Part shown: piece after piece, positions 1 to 9,296 of the stretch
Layout of the letters: each line of letters opens with the position of its first letter
Position numbering within the stretch: position 1 is the first letter of the stretch
Assembly: GCA_013368375.1 (NCBI GenBank)
Contig: JAACJP010000017.1
Span: 620,001 to 684,000, forward strand
DNA: 64,000 bases
Direction of reading: 5' to 3'
From: Tricholomella constricta
Taxonomy: Eukaryota > Basidiomycota > Agaricomycetes > Agaricales > Lyophyllaceae
Notes under the pieces: model-generated
What the model was told of the DNA's origin: nothing
Seen by the model: the letters and a program-made list of their open reading frames with translations, nothing else
Databases searched by the model: none
Program-made: the position numbers and the translations under genes

Positions 1-3000
1 AAGATGAGTCGCTGTCCGACGCAGTGCGGCACCTGCAAGGACGAGGTCAAAGCCGATCGGCGCGCACGCACCAAAGTGCGCGCAGCGATCCGCGCCTGTC
101 GAGCCGACGGTATACCGATGACTGAGCCCGACCTGCGAGCCCCGACCAACCCGTATGTTGAGGACGACTCTGATGAGGAGGAGTTCCTCCCCTACACCCC
201 GGTCCTGGAGGAACCTGACCCAGAGTCTGACGACTTCCTGGTGGAAACCTTCCTGAGTGGCGATCGCATCTTCGCGACCGCGATCCATCCGACTCCGACC
301 GCCGAACATATTCGGGCCAGCCAAACGACATCGCAGCGACTTGCGGAAGCGCACGCTGCTAACTCCGTGCCCAGAACTTTCCGCGACGCAGTACCGACCC
401 ACCTCCACGACTTTGAAGATGTCTTCTCCAAAGTCGCATTCGATGAGCTTCCAGAGCGCAAGCAATGGGACCATGCCATCGAACTGGAGCCGGGCGCGTC
501 GCCGACGGGCACGAAGGTCTACCCGCTCTCACCGGCAGAACAGGTCGAACTCGACGCGTTCCTCAAGGAGAACCTCGAGACAGGTCGCATCCGACCGTCC
601 AAGTCGCCCATGGCGTCGCCGGTCTTCTTCATCAAGAAGAAGGACGGGTCGCTCCGACTGGTTCAGGACTATCGGACGCTCAATGCGCTCACGGTGAAGA
701 ACCGATACCCGCTGCCCCTCATTAGCGAACTGGTGAATAACCTTCGCGGCGCGCGGTACTTCACCAAGTTGGACGTCCGATGGGGGTACAACAACGTGCG
801 GATCAAGGAAGGCGACGAGTGGAAGGCAGCGTTTCGGACGAATCGCGGCCTCTTCGAGCCGCTCGTCATGTTCTTCGGCCTCACGAACAGCCCCGCCACA
901 TTTCAGACCATGATGAATGATATCTTCCGCGATCTGATCGCTGAAGGTGTTGTTTGCGTGTACCTCGATGACATCTTGATTTATACAAAGACGCTAGAGG
1001 AACACCATCGGGTCACGCGACTGGTGCTGGACCGACTCCGCGAACATCAGCTGTTCTTAAAGCCCGAGAAATGCGAATTTGAGCAGACTAAGATCGAGTA
1101 TCTCGGGCTGATCATCTCGCAAGGGCAAGCGGAAATGGATCCGGTTAAAGTCGCTGGAGTGTTGGAATGGCCGGCGCCGAAGAACAAGAAGGAGGTGCAA
1201 GCGTTCCTAGGCTTCACCAATTTCTACCGACGGTTCATCCAGGACTTCTCGCACCACGCCCGACCCCTGTTCGATCTGACAGGCAAGGACGTCGCCTGGC
1301 GATGGGGAGAGTCGGAGCAGTCGGCCTTTGCCCTTCTGAAGTCTGCGATCACATCGGGGCCAGTCCTCATGTTCCCCGACGACGATCGACCGTACCGCAT
1401 CGAAGCCGACTCGTCCGACTTCGCAACGGGCGCAGTCCTGTCGCAAGAGTCGCCGTCCGATGGCAAGTGGCACCCGGTCGCGTTCTACTCGAAGAGCTTG
1501 AACGCCGTCGAGCGGAACTACGAGATCCATGACAAAGAGATGCTGGCGATCATCCGGTCTCTGGAGGAATGGCGACACTTCGTAGAAGGCGCAAAGCACA
1601 AGGTGGAGATCTGGACCGACCACAAGAACCTCGAGTACTTCCTCACCGCGAAGAAACTCAATCGGCGTCAAGCCCGATGGTCGCTTTACCTCGCTAACTT
1701 CGACTTCGCCCTCCACCACCGTCCTGGCCGTAGCATGGGCAAACCCGACGCGTTATCGCGTCGCCCCGACCATGGCGACGGAAGCGCCGACAACGCCAAC
1801 ATCGTGCTGCTCAAACCAGAATTCTTCGCCGTTCGTGCAACTGAAGGCCTTGCACTGGTCGGAGAGGAGGATGATGTGCTGAAAGCGATCCGCAAGGGCA
1901 ATCGCGATGGGGCTCAGGAGGATGCGGTCGCGAAAGCGGCGCAACTGGTCAAAGCATCCAAGATCGCCGGCCGCTCCCTTCGCTTTGGCGAGTGGGGAGA
2001 GGAAGGCGGTCTGCTCACGTTCCGTGGACGGATCTATGTCCCGAACGTCCCAGACCTTCGCCGACGCATTGTGGAGCAGCACCACGACTCCAAGGTCGCC
2101 GGTCACCCCGGTCGCTGGAAGACGCTCGAACTGGTGTCGCGCAACTACTGGTGGCCCCAGATGTCGCGCTTCATCGGTTCGTACACCAGCACCTGTGACA
2201 TGTGTCTGCGCACGAAACCTCGCCGCCAACTCCCCGTCGGACAGCTGCAGCCGCTTCCCATCCCCGAAGGCCGATGGAATGTCGTATCGGTCGACTTCAT
2301 CACCGAACTTCCAGAGTCCAACGGCCACGACGCGATCATGAATGTCGTGGATTCAGTTGGAAAGTGCGCGCACTTCATCGCGTCGCACACGACTTGTTCG
2401 GCCCTGGGAGCTGCGAACCTCTACCGTCGCCACGTCTGGAAGCTGCACGGTCTCCCCGACGCATTCGTCTCCGATCGAGGTCCACAGTTCGTCGCCGAGT
2501 TCACGCGCGAACTGTACAGACTCCTGGGTATCAAGCTGTCGGCCTCGACGGCGTACCACCCACAGACCGACGGACAGACAGAGCGTGTCAACCAGGAACT
2601 GGAACAGTTCTTGCGAGTCTTCTGCAATGAGCGCCAGAACGATTGGGAGGACCTCCTGCCCGACGCCGAATTCAGTTACAACAACCATGTACATTCGGCG
2701 ACGCAGCAGACCCCCTTCCTGCTTGACACTGGTCGGCATCCGCGCATGGGCTTTGAGCCGCGTCGGGGCGCTTCCAAGAACGAGTCAGCAGACGAGTTCG
2801 TGGAGCGCATGAAGGAAGCACAGGAGGAAGCCAAGGCAGCGCTTTCAAAGGCCAAAGACGACATGGAGCGGTATTACAACCAGCGGCACGCCCCAACGCC
2901 CGACTACCAGCCTGGCGACAAGGTATACTTGGACGCGACCGACATTTCTACGACCCGACCGTCTAAGAAGTTGTCGCATCGCTACCTTGGCCCTTTCGTC

Positions 3001-3426
3001 GTGCAAAGGCGAGTCGGCCCGCTGGCATACCGCCTCCTGCTGCCTCAGTCCATGAAGCGCATCCACCCAGTCTTCCACGTCGTGAAGCTCATCCCCGCCA
3101 TTGCTGATCCGATCGAAGGTCGTCGATCCGATCCCCCTCCGCCCCCCGACATAATCGACGACGAACCCCATTACGAAGTTGAAAAGATCCTCGATAGCCG
3201 AACCTTCCGCAAAAAACTACAGTACAAGGTCCTGTGGAAGGGCTATGGTTACGAAGAAGCTTCTTGGGAACCTCGCGAAAATGTCGCCGCCCCCGATCTG
3301 GTACGCAAATTTCACCGCGACAACCCCGACGCCCCACGCCACATTCGTGGCATCTTCACTCTATCCCCCGCCATCTTCGCCACCGTCACCCCGCACCGAG
3401 TCGTTGCGATTCAAAAGGGGGGGTGA
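1..3426 (+). CDS. Ty3/gypsy pol polyprotein, 3' part of upstream copy (partial at window edge)
   Basis: Open reading frame entering from the left edge and ending at a TGA directly before the shared LTR. It encodes, in order, reverse transcriptase (YLDD at residues 320-323 of the visible part), RNase H, an integrase with an HHCC zinc finger (about 693-734) and a DDE core (D763, D824, E860), and a C-terminal chromodomain (about 1057-1105). The sequence looks identical to 5871-9296 of the complete copy; the one difference I see is at base 11 (G here, A at 5881), giving Arg instead of His. The protease and Gag parts lie outside the window. The absence of stops and the near identity imply a very recent duplication or insertion. 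Confidence 0.93.
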   Translation, partial: KMSRCPTQCGTCKDEVKADRRARTKVRAAIRACRADGIPMTEPDLRAPTNPYVEDDSDEEEFLPYTPVLEEPDPESDDFLVETFLSGDRIFATAIHPTPTAEHIRASQTTSQRLAEAHAANSVPRTFRDAVPTHLHDFEDVFSKVAFDELPERKQWDHAIELEPGASPTGTKVYPLSPAEQVELDAFLKENLETGRIRPSKSPMASPVFFIKKKDGSLRLVQDYRTLNALTVKNRYPLPLISELVNNLRGARYFTKLDVRWGYNNVRIKEGDEWKAAFRTNRGLFEPLVMFFGLTNSPATFQTMMNDIFRDLIAEGVVCVYLDDILIYTKTLEEHHRVTRLVLDRLREHQLFLKPEKCEFEQTKIEYLGLIISQGQAEMDPVKVAGVLEWPAPKNKKEVQAFLGFTNFYRRFIQDFSHHARPLFDLTGKDVAWRWGESEQSAFALLKSAITSGPVLMFPDDDRPYRIEADSSDFATGAVLSQESPSDGKWHPVAFYSKSLNAVERNYEIHDKEMLAIIRSLEEWRHFVEGAKHKVEIWTDHKNLEYFLTAKKLNRRQARWSLYLANFDFALHHRPGRSMGKPDALSRRPDHGDGSADNANIVLLKPEFFAVRATEGLALVGEEDDVLKAIRKGNRDGAQEDAVAKAAQLVKASKIAGRSLRFGEWGEEGGLLTFRGRIYVPNVPDLRRRIVEQHHDSKVAGHPGRWKTLELVSRNYWWPQMSRFIGSYTSTCDMCLRTKPRRQLPVGQLQPLPIPEGRWNVVSVDFITELPESNGHDAIMNVVDSVGKCAHFIASHTTCSALGAANLYRRHVWKLHGLPDAFVSDRGPQFVAEFTRELYRLLGIKLSASTAYHPQTDGQTERVNQELEQFLRVFCNERQNDWEDLLPDAEFSYNNHVHSATQQTPFLLDTGRHPRMGFEPRRGASKNESADEFVERMKEAQEEAKAALSKAKDDMERYYNQRHAPTPDYQPGDKVYLDATDISTTRPSKKLSHRYLGPFVVQRRVGPLAYRLLLPQSMKRIHPVFHVVKLIPAIADPIEGRRSDPPPPPDIIDDEPHYEVEKILDSRTFRKKLQYKVLWKGYGYEEASWEPRENVAAPDLVRKFHRDNPDAPRHIRGIFTLSPAIFATVTPHRVVAIQKGG

Positions 3427-3923
3427 TGTTAGGGGAACACCTGTTTGGTGATCACGTGACCATCCGATTCCTCGGACGAGCACGTGACCGACCGCTCCCC
3501 AGATGATCGCGATCCCGACCCCGACGCTCCGCCCCAAGCATCGGTGTACATACTTATAACTTCCTGTCGTTACTTCCCCTTCCAGCGCGCGCCCGATCCC
3601 AATTCCCGACATCCCGACGTCGGTCACCCGACCTCGTGCGCCTGCACCCTGAGCCACGAGGATCGGACAGCGTCGGGAACGTGTACATACACGCGCCGCT
3701 GCCCATCCGTTATCATTTACGTACCATACACCCCAGAGAGCCGGCCCTCAAGTAGTTACTCGTATATAGTCATCCTCCTGACATGGGGGAATCCTTTACT
3801 CTATTCTCATTGGATTCCCCTCTGCCAGGTAGGTCTACTTACGTTCTCTCTAATCGTACATAATATAACATTGGATTCCCCTCTGCCAGCACGACTAAGC
3901 TCTGCGCTGAGGTCGCCCTAACA
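3427..3923 (+). repeat. LTR shared by the two gypsy copies (3' LTR of first, 5' LTR of second)
   Basis: 497 bp, TG...CA ended, with an 8-bp inverted terminal repeat (TGTTAGGG/CCCTAACA). A TATA box (TATATA, 3763-3768) lies about 30 bases before a segment (3796-3807) complementary to the primer-binding site, so R probably begins near 3796. Two CACGTGAC sites lie in U3. A 21-bp direct repeat is present at 3808-3828 and 3869-3889. Confidence 0.93.
3763..3768 (+). promoter_or_regulatory. LTR TATA box
   Basis: TATATA within CGTATATAGTC, about 30 nt upstream of the 12-nt segment at 3796-3807 that pairs with the primer-binding site. In Tf1-type elements that segment is the very 5' end of the transcript, so the spacing fits a transcription start near 3793-3796. 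The same sequence recurs at 9633-9638 in the 3' LTR. Confidence 0.6.
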
Positions 3924-3925
3924 GC

Positions 3926-3937
3926 AGAATAGAGTAA
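3926..3937 (+). other. Putative self-priming primer-binding site
   Basis: AGAATAGAGTAA begins two bases after the end of the 5' LTR. It is the exact reverse complement of LTR bases 3796-3807 (TTACTCTATTCT), which lie just downstream of the LTR TATA box. I see no tRNA 3'-end complement (TGG...) here. This matches the Tf1/sushi mechanism in which the first nucleotides of the genomic RNA fold back, are cut by RNase H and prime minus-strand synthesis. That it is used here is an inference. Confidence 0.7.
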
Positions 3938-4050
3938 CTCTAGAAACCCGACGAAGCCGACCGATCCGCTTCCGCGCCGAAACACGCGTCTGCTACACGC
4001 GACCGTCCAACGCGCGCTCGCCCCGATCGCCCGTCCAGTCCCGTTTCGAG

Positions 4051-5265
4051 ATGTTCGAATTTGGTGACATGTCGCAGCGACCGTTCTCTCCCTTCCTCAC
4101 GACGGAGGAGCGGTTGGCGAATATGGAAGCCACAATTTCGGCTCTCTCTGCCTCCAATACCTCCAACTCGGCCTCTATGGACCGCCTCTCCGCTCTTTTC
4201 GAAAAATTCATGTCGGGGACACCCCCCAATCCCACCCCCGCTGCTCCCGAAGCAGACACGACCCCCCCGCCGCCTGAGACGACCACCCCGCTGCCAGGCT
4301 CTCCGCGATCGGGATCGCACCACCTCCGACCGTCGCCCCCTCCCATTTACGACGGCGCCCGATCGGGCGGTCGCGCGTTCTTGAACGCCTGCAAGCTCTA
4401 CTTCTCCTTGTGCGGGGGAAGTTTCGCCGACGACCACGCCCGAATAGTATGGGTGCTGTCGTACATGCAGCACGGGCGAGCCGCCGACTTCGTCAGTCGG
4501 GTGTTCCAGTTCGGAACCGCCAAGGACGTCTTTCCCGCCTGGAAGGACTTCGAAGACACCTTCCGTGGCGAGTTCTTCCTCTTCGACGAGGTCGCCGATG
4601 CCGCGCTCATCCTGGAGTCGACGGCGTACTTCCAGAACGGTCGATCGATCGACGAGTACATCGACTCGTTCCGATCCCTGTGGGTCAAGGCGGGCTACCC
4701 AGATGGGCGTCACCTGGTCCTCAAATTCCGTCGGGGAATGGACCCGAAGCTCTCGAGGCGACTCGGAAGCATCACCACGGGTCGCCCGCACGATGAGAAG
4801 ATTGAGGAGTGGCTGAGGATCGCTCGTTCTCAAGACTTCATCATGAGGTCGGAGGACGACTTCCACCGTCGGATGGTCCCGACAAAGGCGCCCGACAGCC
4901 GCCCGCCCACCACCGCAGCTGCACGATGGGCGTTCGCTACTGCCCCCGCTCCCGCTCCCGCTCCCGCTCCCCCCGCCCCCCGCGCTCCTGCCGCACCAGC
5001 CCCCAGACCGATCCCCCAGGGCATCCCAATGGACGTAGATCGGATGCGCGATCGAGTCGCGCCTGCCGACGACCACTGTTTTCGGTGCAAGAAAAAGGGT
5101 CACTACTCTCGTGACTGCCCTTTGCGCTGGGACGTGCGCCACATGCTCGATGATGAGCTGGAGGCGCTTATCATGGAACGTCTAGCTCGCAAGGACGCAG
5201 TCCCCGCCGACCCGACTCCATCGTCGGCCGACGCGACCGCCTCCGACGCCGAGGAGGGTTTTTAA
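4051..5265 (+). CDS. gag: Gag polyprotein of the gypsy element
   Basis: 404 codons. The N-terminal region after residue 100 resembles retrotransposon Gag capsid domains (aromatic and Trp-rich helices, about 105-250). A Pro/Ala low-complexity linker follows (about 295-325), then one CCHC zinc knuckle (CFRCKKKGHYSRDC, about residue 345) for RNA binding. The frame ends in TAA at 5263-5265 directly after GGGTTTT, a -1 frameshift heptamer, so Pol is made as a Gag-Pol fusion. The 400-residue open frame on the opposite strand is a shadow of this G+C-rich gene. Confidence 0.92.
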   Translation: MFEFGDMSQRPFSPFLTTEERLANMEATISALSASNTSNSASMDRLSALFEKFMSGTPPNPTPAAPEADTTPPPPETTTPLPGSPRSGSHHLRPSPPPIYDGARSGGRAFLNACKLYFSLCGGSFADDHARIVWVLSYMQHGRAADFVSRVFQFGTAKDVFPAWKDFEDTFRGEFFLFDEVADAALILESTAYFQNGRSIDEYIDSFRSLWVKAGYPDGRHLVLKFRRGMDPKLSRRLGSITTGRPHDEKIEEWLRIARSQDFIMRSEDDFHRRMVPTKAPDSRPPTTAAARWAFATAPAPAPAPAPPAPRAPAAPAPRPIPQGIPMDVDRMRDRVAPADDHCFRCKKKGHYSRDCPLRWDVRHMLDDELEALIMERLARKDAVPADPTPSSADATASDAEEGF

Positions 5266-5298
5266 TTACACAACGGGTGGAACGTACGCCCCCGTTGT
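5256..5298 (+). promoter_or_regulatory. Programmed -1 ribosomal frameshift signal between gag and pol
   Basis: The gag reading frame ends GAG-GGT-TTT-TAA. Bases 5256-5262 form the heptamer G GGT TTT (X XXY YYZ type) directly before the stop. After a 7-nt spacer, 5270-5277 (ACAACGGG) pairs perfectly with 5291-5298 (CCCGTTGT), an 8-bp stem with a 13-nt loop. Slipping back one base reads GGG TTT TTA ATT and enters the pol frame, which is open throughout and lacks an early ATG. Arrangement and spacing are those of known -1 signals; function is inferred. Confidence 0.8.
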
Positions 5299-8200
5299 CT
5301 AGTCGTAATCGGTTCGCTCCCTTATCCGTAGAATACGCCAATACACCTAATATTGCTGCTATTCCGACGAGTGAACCGACCGACAAAGACGTACAAAACC
5401 CCTCCGACCCGACGACACCAATCGCAGTCGCAAAGCCGATCGCCCCGTCGCGTCGTGGCCTACCCCGCTGGGAAAAGCGACTCCCTAGTCGCTTCATCGC
5501 CGCTGCCTCCCCCTGCCCCAGATCCCTGTGGCTCAACGTCGAACTGGAGACCACCGACACCCAGGAGTCGCATGCCGTCACTGCCCTAGTGGACAGCGGA
5601 GCGACTGGCAGTTTTCTCAATGTTGCTTTCGTCGAGAAACACAAGCTCACAACCAAGGTGCTTAGTCGGCCATCCCCGGTTTACAATGTGGACGGCACTC
5701 TCAACGAAGGCGGTTCGGTCTCTTGCATCGTAGAAGCTGTCTTGCGATACAACGGTCATACCGAACGAGCCGTCTTCGGGGTCACCCAGTTAGGCAAGCA
5801 AGACATGATCCTCGGGTTCAACTGGCTTAAAAACCATAACCCCGAGATCGACTGGGAGACCAAGGAGGTGAAGATGAGTCACTGTCCGACGCAGTGCGGC
5901 ACCTGCAAGGACGAGGTCAAAGCCGATCGGCGCGCACGCACCAAAGTGCGCGCAGCGATCCGCGCCTGTCGAGCCGACGGTATACCGATGACTGAGCCCG
6001 ACCTGCGAGCCCCGACCAACCCGTATGTTGAGGACGACTCTGATGAGGAGGAGTTCCTCCCCTACACCCCGGTCCTGGAGGAACCTGACCCAGAGTCTGA
6101 CGACTTCCTGGTGGAAACCTTCCTGAGTGGCGATCGCATCTTCGCGACCGCGATCCATCCGACTCCGACCGCCGAACATATTCGGGCCAGCCAAACGACA
6201 TCGCAGCGACTTGCGGAAGCGCACGCTGCTAACTCCGTGCCCAGAACTTTCCGCGACGCAGTACCGACCCACCTCCACGACTTTGAAGATGTCTTCTCCA
6301 AAGTCGCATTCGATGAGCTTCCAGAGCGCAAGCAATGGGACCATGCCATCGAACTGGAGCCGGGCGCGTCGCCGACGGGCACGAAGGTCTACCCGCTCTC
6401 ACCGGCAGAACAGGTCGAACTCGACGCGTTCCTCAAGGAGAACCTCGAGACAGGTCGCATCCGACCGTCCAAGTCGCCCATGGCGTCGCCGGTCTTCTTC
6501 ATCAAGAAGAAGGACGGGTCGCTCCGACTGGTTCAGGACTATCGGACGCTCAATGCGCTCACGGTGAAGAACCGATACCCGCTGCCCCTCATTAGCGAAC
6601 TGGTGAATAACCTTCGCGGCGCGCGGTACTTCACCAAGTTGGACGTCCGATGGGGGTACAACAACGTGCGGATCAAGGAAGGCGACGAGTGGAAGGCAGC
6701 GTTTCGGACGAATCGCGGCCTCTTCGAGCCGCTCGTCATGTTCTTCGGCCTCACGAACAGCCCCGCCACATTTCAGACCATGATGAATGATATCTTCCGC
6801 GATCTGATCGCTGAAGGTGTTGTTTGCGTGTACCTCGATGACATCTTGATTTATACAAAGACGCTAGAGGAACACCATCGGGTCACGCGACTGGTGCTGG
6901 ACCGACTCCGCGAACATCAGCTGTTCTTAAAGCCCGAGAAATGCGAATTTGAGCAGACTAAGATCGAGTATCTCGGGCTGATCATCTCGCAAGGGCAAGC
7001 GGAAATGGATCCGGTTAAAGTCGCTGGAGTGTTGGAATGGCCGGCGCCGAAGAACAAGAAGGAGGTGCAAGCGTTCCTAGGCTTCACCAATTTCTACCGA
7101 CGGTTCATCCAGGACTTCTCGCACCACGCCCGACCCCTGTTCGATCTGACAGGCAAGGACGTCGCCTGGCGATGGGGAGAGTCGGAGCAGTCGGCCTTTG
7201 CCCTTCTGAAGTCTGCGATCACATCGGGGCCAGTCCTCATGTTCCCCGACGACGATCGACCGTACCGCATCGAAGCCGACTCGTCCGACTTCGCAACGGG
7301 CGCAGTCCTGTCGCAAGAGTCGCCGTCCGATGGCAAGTGGCACCCGGTCGCGTTCTACTCGAAGAGCTTGAACGCCGTCGAGCGGAACTACGAGATCCAT
7401 GACAAAGAGATGCTGGCGATCATCCGGTCTCTGGAGGAATGGCGACACTTCGTAGAAGGCGCAAAGCACAAGGTGGAGATCTGGACCGACCACAAGAACC
7501 TCGAGTACTTCCTCACCGCGAAGAAACTCAATCGGCGTCAAGCCCGATGGTCGCTTTACCTCGCTAACTTCGACTTCGCCCTCCACCACCGTCCTGGCCG
7601 TAGCATGGGCAAACCCGACGCGTTATCGCGTCGCCCCGACCATGGCGACGGAAGCGCCGACAACGCCAACATCGTGCTGCTCAAACCAGAATTCTTCGCC
7701 GTTCGTGCAACTGAAGGCCTTGCACTGGTCGGAGAGGAGGATGATGTGCTGAAAGCGATCCGCAAGGGCAATCGCGATGGGGCTCAGGAGGATGCGGTCG
7801 CGAAAGCGGCGCAACTGGTCAAAGCATCCAAGATCGCCGGCCGCTCCCTTCGCTTTGGCGAGTGGGGAGAGGAAGGCGGTCTGCTCACGTTCCGTGGACG
7901 GATCTATGTCCCGAACGTCCCAGACCTTCGCCGACGCATTGTGGAGCAGCACCACGACTCCAAGGTCGCCGGTCACCCCGGTCGCTGGAAGACGCTCGAA
8001 CTGGTGTCGCGCAACTACTGGTGGCCCCAGATGTCGCGCTTCATCGGTTCGTACACCAGCACCTGTGACATGTGTCTGCGCACGAAACCTCGCCGCCAAC
8101 TCCCCGTCGGACAGCTGCAGCCGCTTCCCATCCCCGAAGGCCGATGGAATGTCGTATCGGTCGACTTCATCACCGAACTTCCAGAGTCCAACGGCCACGA

Positions 8201-9296
8201 CGCGATCATGAATGTCGTGGATTCAGTTGGAAAGTGCGCGCACTTCATCGCGTCGCACACGACTTGTTCGGCCCTGGGAGCTGCGAACCTCTACCGTCGC
8301 CACGTCTGGAAGCTGCACGGTCTCCCCGACGCATTCGTCTCCGATCGAGGTCCACAGTTCGTCGCCGAGTTCACGCGCGAACTGTACAGACTCCTGGGTA
8401 TCAAGCTGTCGGCCTCGACGGCGTACCACCCACAGACCGACGGACAGACAGAGCGTGTCAACCAGGAACTGGAACAGTTCTTGCGAGTCTTCTGCAATGA
8501 GCGCCAGAACGATTGGGAGGACCTCCTGCCCGACGCCGAATTCAGTTACAACAACCATGTACATTCGGCGACGCAGCAGACCCCCTTCCTGCTTGACACT
8601 GGTCGGCATCCGCGCATGGGCTTTGAGCCGCGTCGGGGCGCTTCCAAGAACGAGTCAGCAGACGAGTTCGTGGAGCGCATGAAGGAAGCACAGGAGGAAG
8701 CCAAGGCAGCGCTTTCAAAGGCCAAAGACGACATGGAGCGGTATTACAACCAGCGGCACGCCCCAACGCCCGACTACCAGCCTGGCGACAAGGTATACTT
8801 GGACGCGACCGACATTTCTACGACCCGACCGTCTAAGAAGTTGTCGCATCGCTACCTTGGCCCTTTCGTCGTGCAAAGGCGAGTCGGCCCGCTGGCATAC
8901 CGCCTCCTGCTGCCTCAGTCCATGAAGCGCATCCACCCAGTCTTCCACGTCGTGAAGCTCATCCCCGCCATTGCTGATCCGATCGAAGGTCGTCGATCCG
9001 ATCCCCCTCCGCCCCCCGACATAATCGACGACGAACCCCATTACGAAGTTGAAAAGATCCTCGATAGCCGAACCTTCCGCAAAAAACTACAGTACAAGGT
9101 CCTGTGGAAGGGCTATGGTTACGAAGAAGCTTCTTGGGAACCTCGCGAAAATGTCGCCGCCCCCGATCTGGTACGCAAATTTCACCGCGACAACCCCGAC
9201 GCCCCACGCCACATTCGTGGCATCTTCACTCTATCCCCCGCCATCTTCGCCACCGTCACCCCGCACCGAGTCGTTGCGATTCAAAAGGGGGGGTGA
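5277..9296 (+). CDS. pol: Pol polyprotein: protease, RT, RNase H, integrase, chromodomain
   Basis: Read from 5277 the frame has 1339 codons, but it starts with GTG, and the frame is open further upstream in the -1 phase relative to gag, so it is expected as Gag-Pol rather than from its own start. Aspartic protease: DSGATGS at 106-112. RT: DYRTLN region about 420 and YLDD at 519-522. RNase H about 660-790. Integrase: HHCC zinc finger about 892-933, then D962, D1023 and E1059 with 35 residues between the last two (D-35-E). Chromodomain about 1256-1304 with the Tyr and Trp residues of the methyl-lysine cage. All catalytic residues are present, so the enzyme set looks intact. Confidence 0.95.
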   Translation: MERTPPLSSRNRFAPLSVEYANTPNIAAIPTSEPTDKDVQNPSDPTTPIAVAKPIAPSRRGLPRWEKRLPSRFIAAASPCPRSLWLNVELETTDTQESHAVTALVDSGATGSFLNVAFVEKHKLTTKVLSRPSPVYNVDGTLNEGGSVSCIVEAVLRYNGHTERAVFGVTQLGKQDMILGFNWLKNHNPEIDWETKEVKMSHCPTQCGTCKDEVKADRRARTKVRAAIRACRADGIPMTEPDLRAPTNPYVEDDSDEEEFLPYTPVLEEPDPESDDFLVETFLSGDRIFATAIHPTPTAEHIRASQTTSQRLAEAHAANSVPRTFRDAVPTHLHDFEDVFSKVAFDELPERKQWDHAIELEPGASPTGTKVYPLSPAEQVELDAFLKENLETGRIRPSKSPMASPVFFIKKKDGSLRLVQDYRTLNALTVKNRYPLPLISELVNNLRGARYFTKLDVRWGYNNVRIKEGDEWKAAFRTNRGLFEPLVMFFGLTNSPATFQTMMNDIFRDLIAEGVVCVYLDDILIYTKTLEEHHRVTRLVLDRLREHQLFLKPEKCEFEQTKIEYLGLIISQGQAEMDPVKVAGVLEWPAPKNKKEVQAFLGFTNFYRRFIQDFSHHARPLFDLTGKDVAWRWGESEQSAFALLKSAITSGPVLMFPDDDRPYRIEADSSDFATGAVLSQESPSDGKWHPVAFYSKSLNAVERNYEIHDKEMLAIIRSLEEWRHFVEGAKHKVEIWTDHKNLEYFLTAKKLNRRQARWSLYLANFDFALHHRPGRSMGKPDALSRRPDHGDGSADNANIVLLKPEFFAVRATEGLALVGEEDDVLKAIRKGNRDGAQEDAVAKAAQLVKASKIAGRSLRFGEWGEEGGLLTFRGRIYVPNVPDLRRRIVEQHHDSKVAGHPGRWKTLELVSRNYWWPQMSRFIGSYTSTCDMCLRTKPRRQLPVGQLQPLPIPEGRWNVVSVDFITELPESNGHDAIMNVVDSVGKCAHFIASHTTCSALGAANLYRRHVWKLHGLPDAFVSDRGPQFVAEFTRELYRLLGIKLSASTAYHPQTDGQTERVNQELEQFLRVFCNERQNDWEDLLPDAEFSYNNHVHSATQQTPFLLDTGRHPRMGFEPRRGASKNESADEFVERMKEAQEEAKAALSKAKDDMERYYNQRHAPTPDYQPGDKVYLDATDISTTRPSKKLSHRYLGPFVVQRRVGPLAYRLLLPQSMKRIHPVFHVVKLIPAIADPIEGRRSDPPPPPDIIDDEPHYEVEKILDSRTFRKKLQYKVLWKGYGYEEASWEPRENVAAPDLVRKFHRDNPDAPRHIRGIFTLSPAIFATVTPHRVVAIQKGG
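9283..9293 (+). other. Polypurine tract of the gypsy element
   Basis: AAAAGGGGGGG, followed by the pol stop TGA and then the 3' LTR at 9297. The purine run therefore encodes the last residues of Pol (Lys-Gly-Gly) and would act as plus-strand primer. The upstream copy has the same tract at 3413-3423. Confidence 0.8.

Noticed and set aside
1207..1719. Antisense and alternate-frame ORFs throughout pol (and their copies at 7077-7589 etc.)
   Set aside because: They mirror the real pol frame in composition, recur identically in both copies only because the DNA is duplicated, and show no protein motifs.
3940..5142. 400-residue open frame antisense to gag
   Set aside because: It lies exactly opposite the G+C-rich gag gene, has Arg/Gly-biased low-complexity composition and no domain; a shadow frame.
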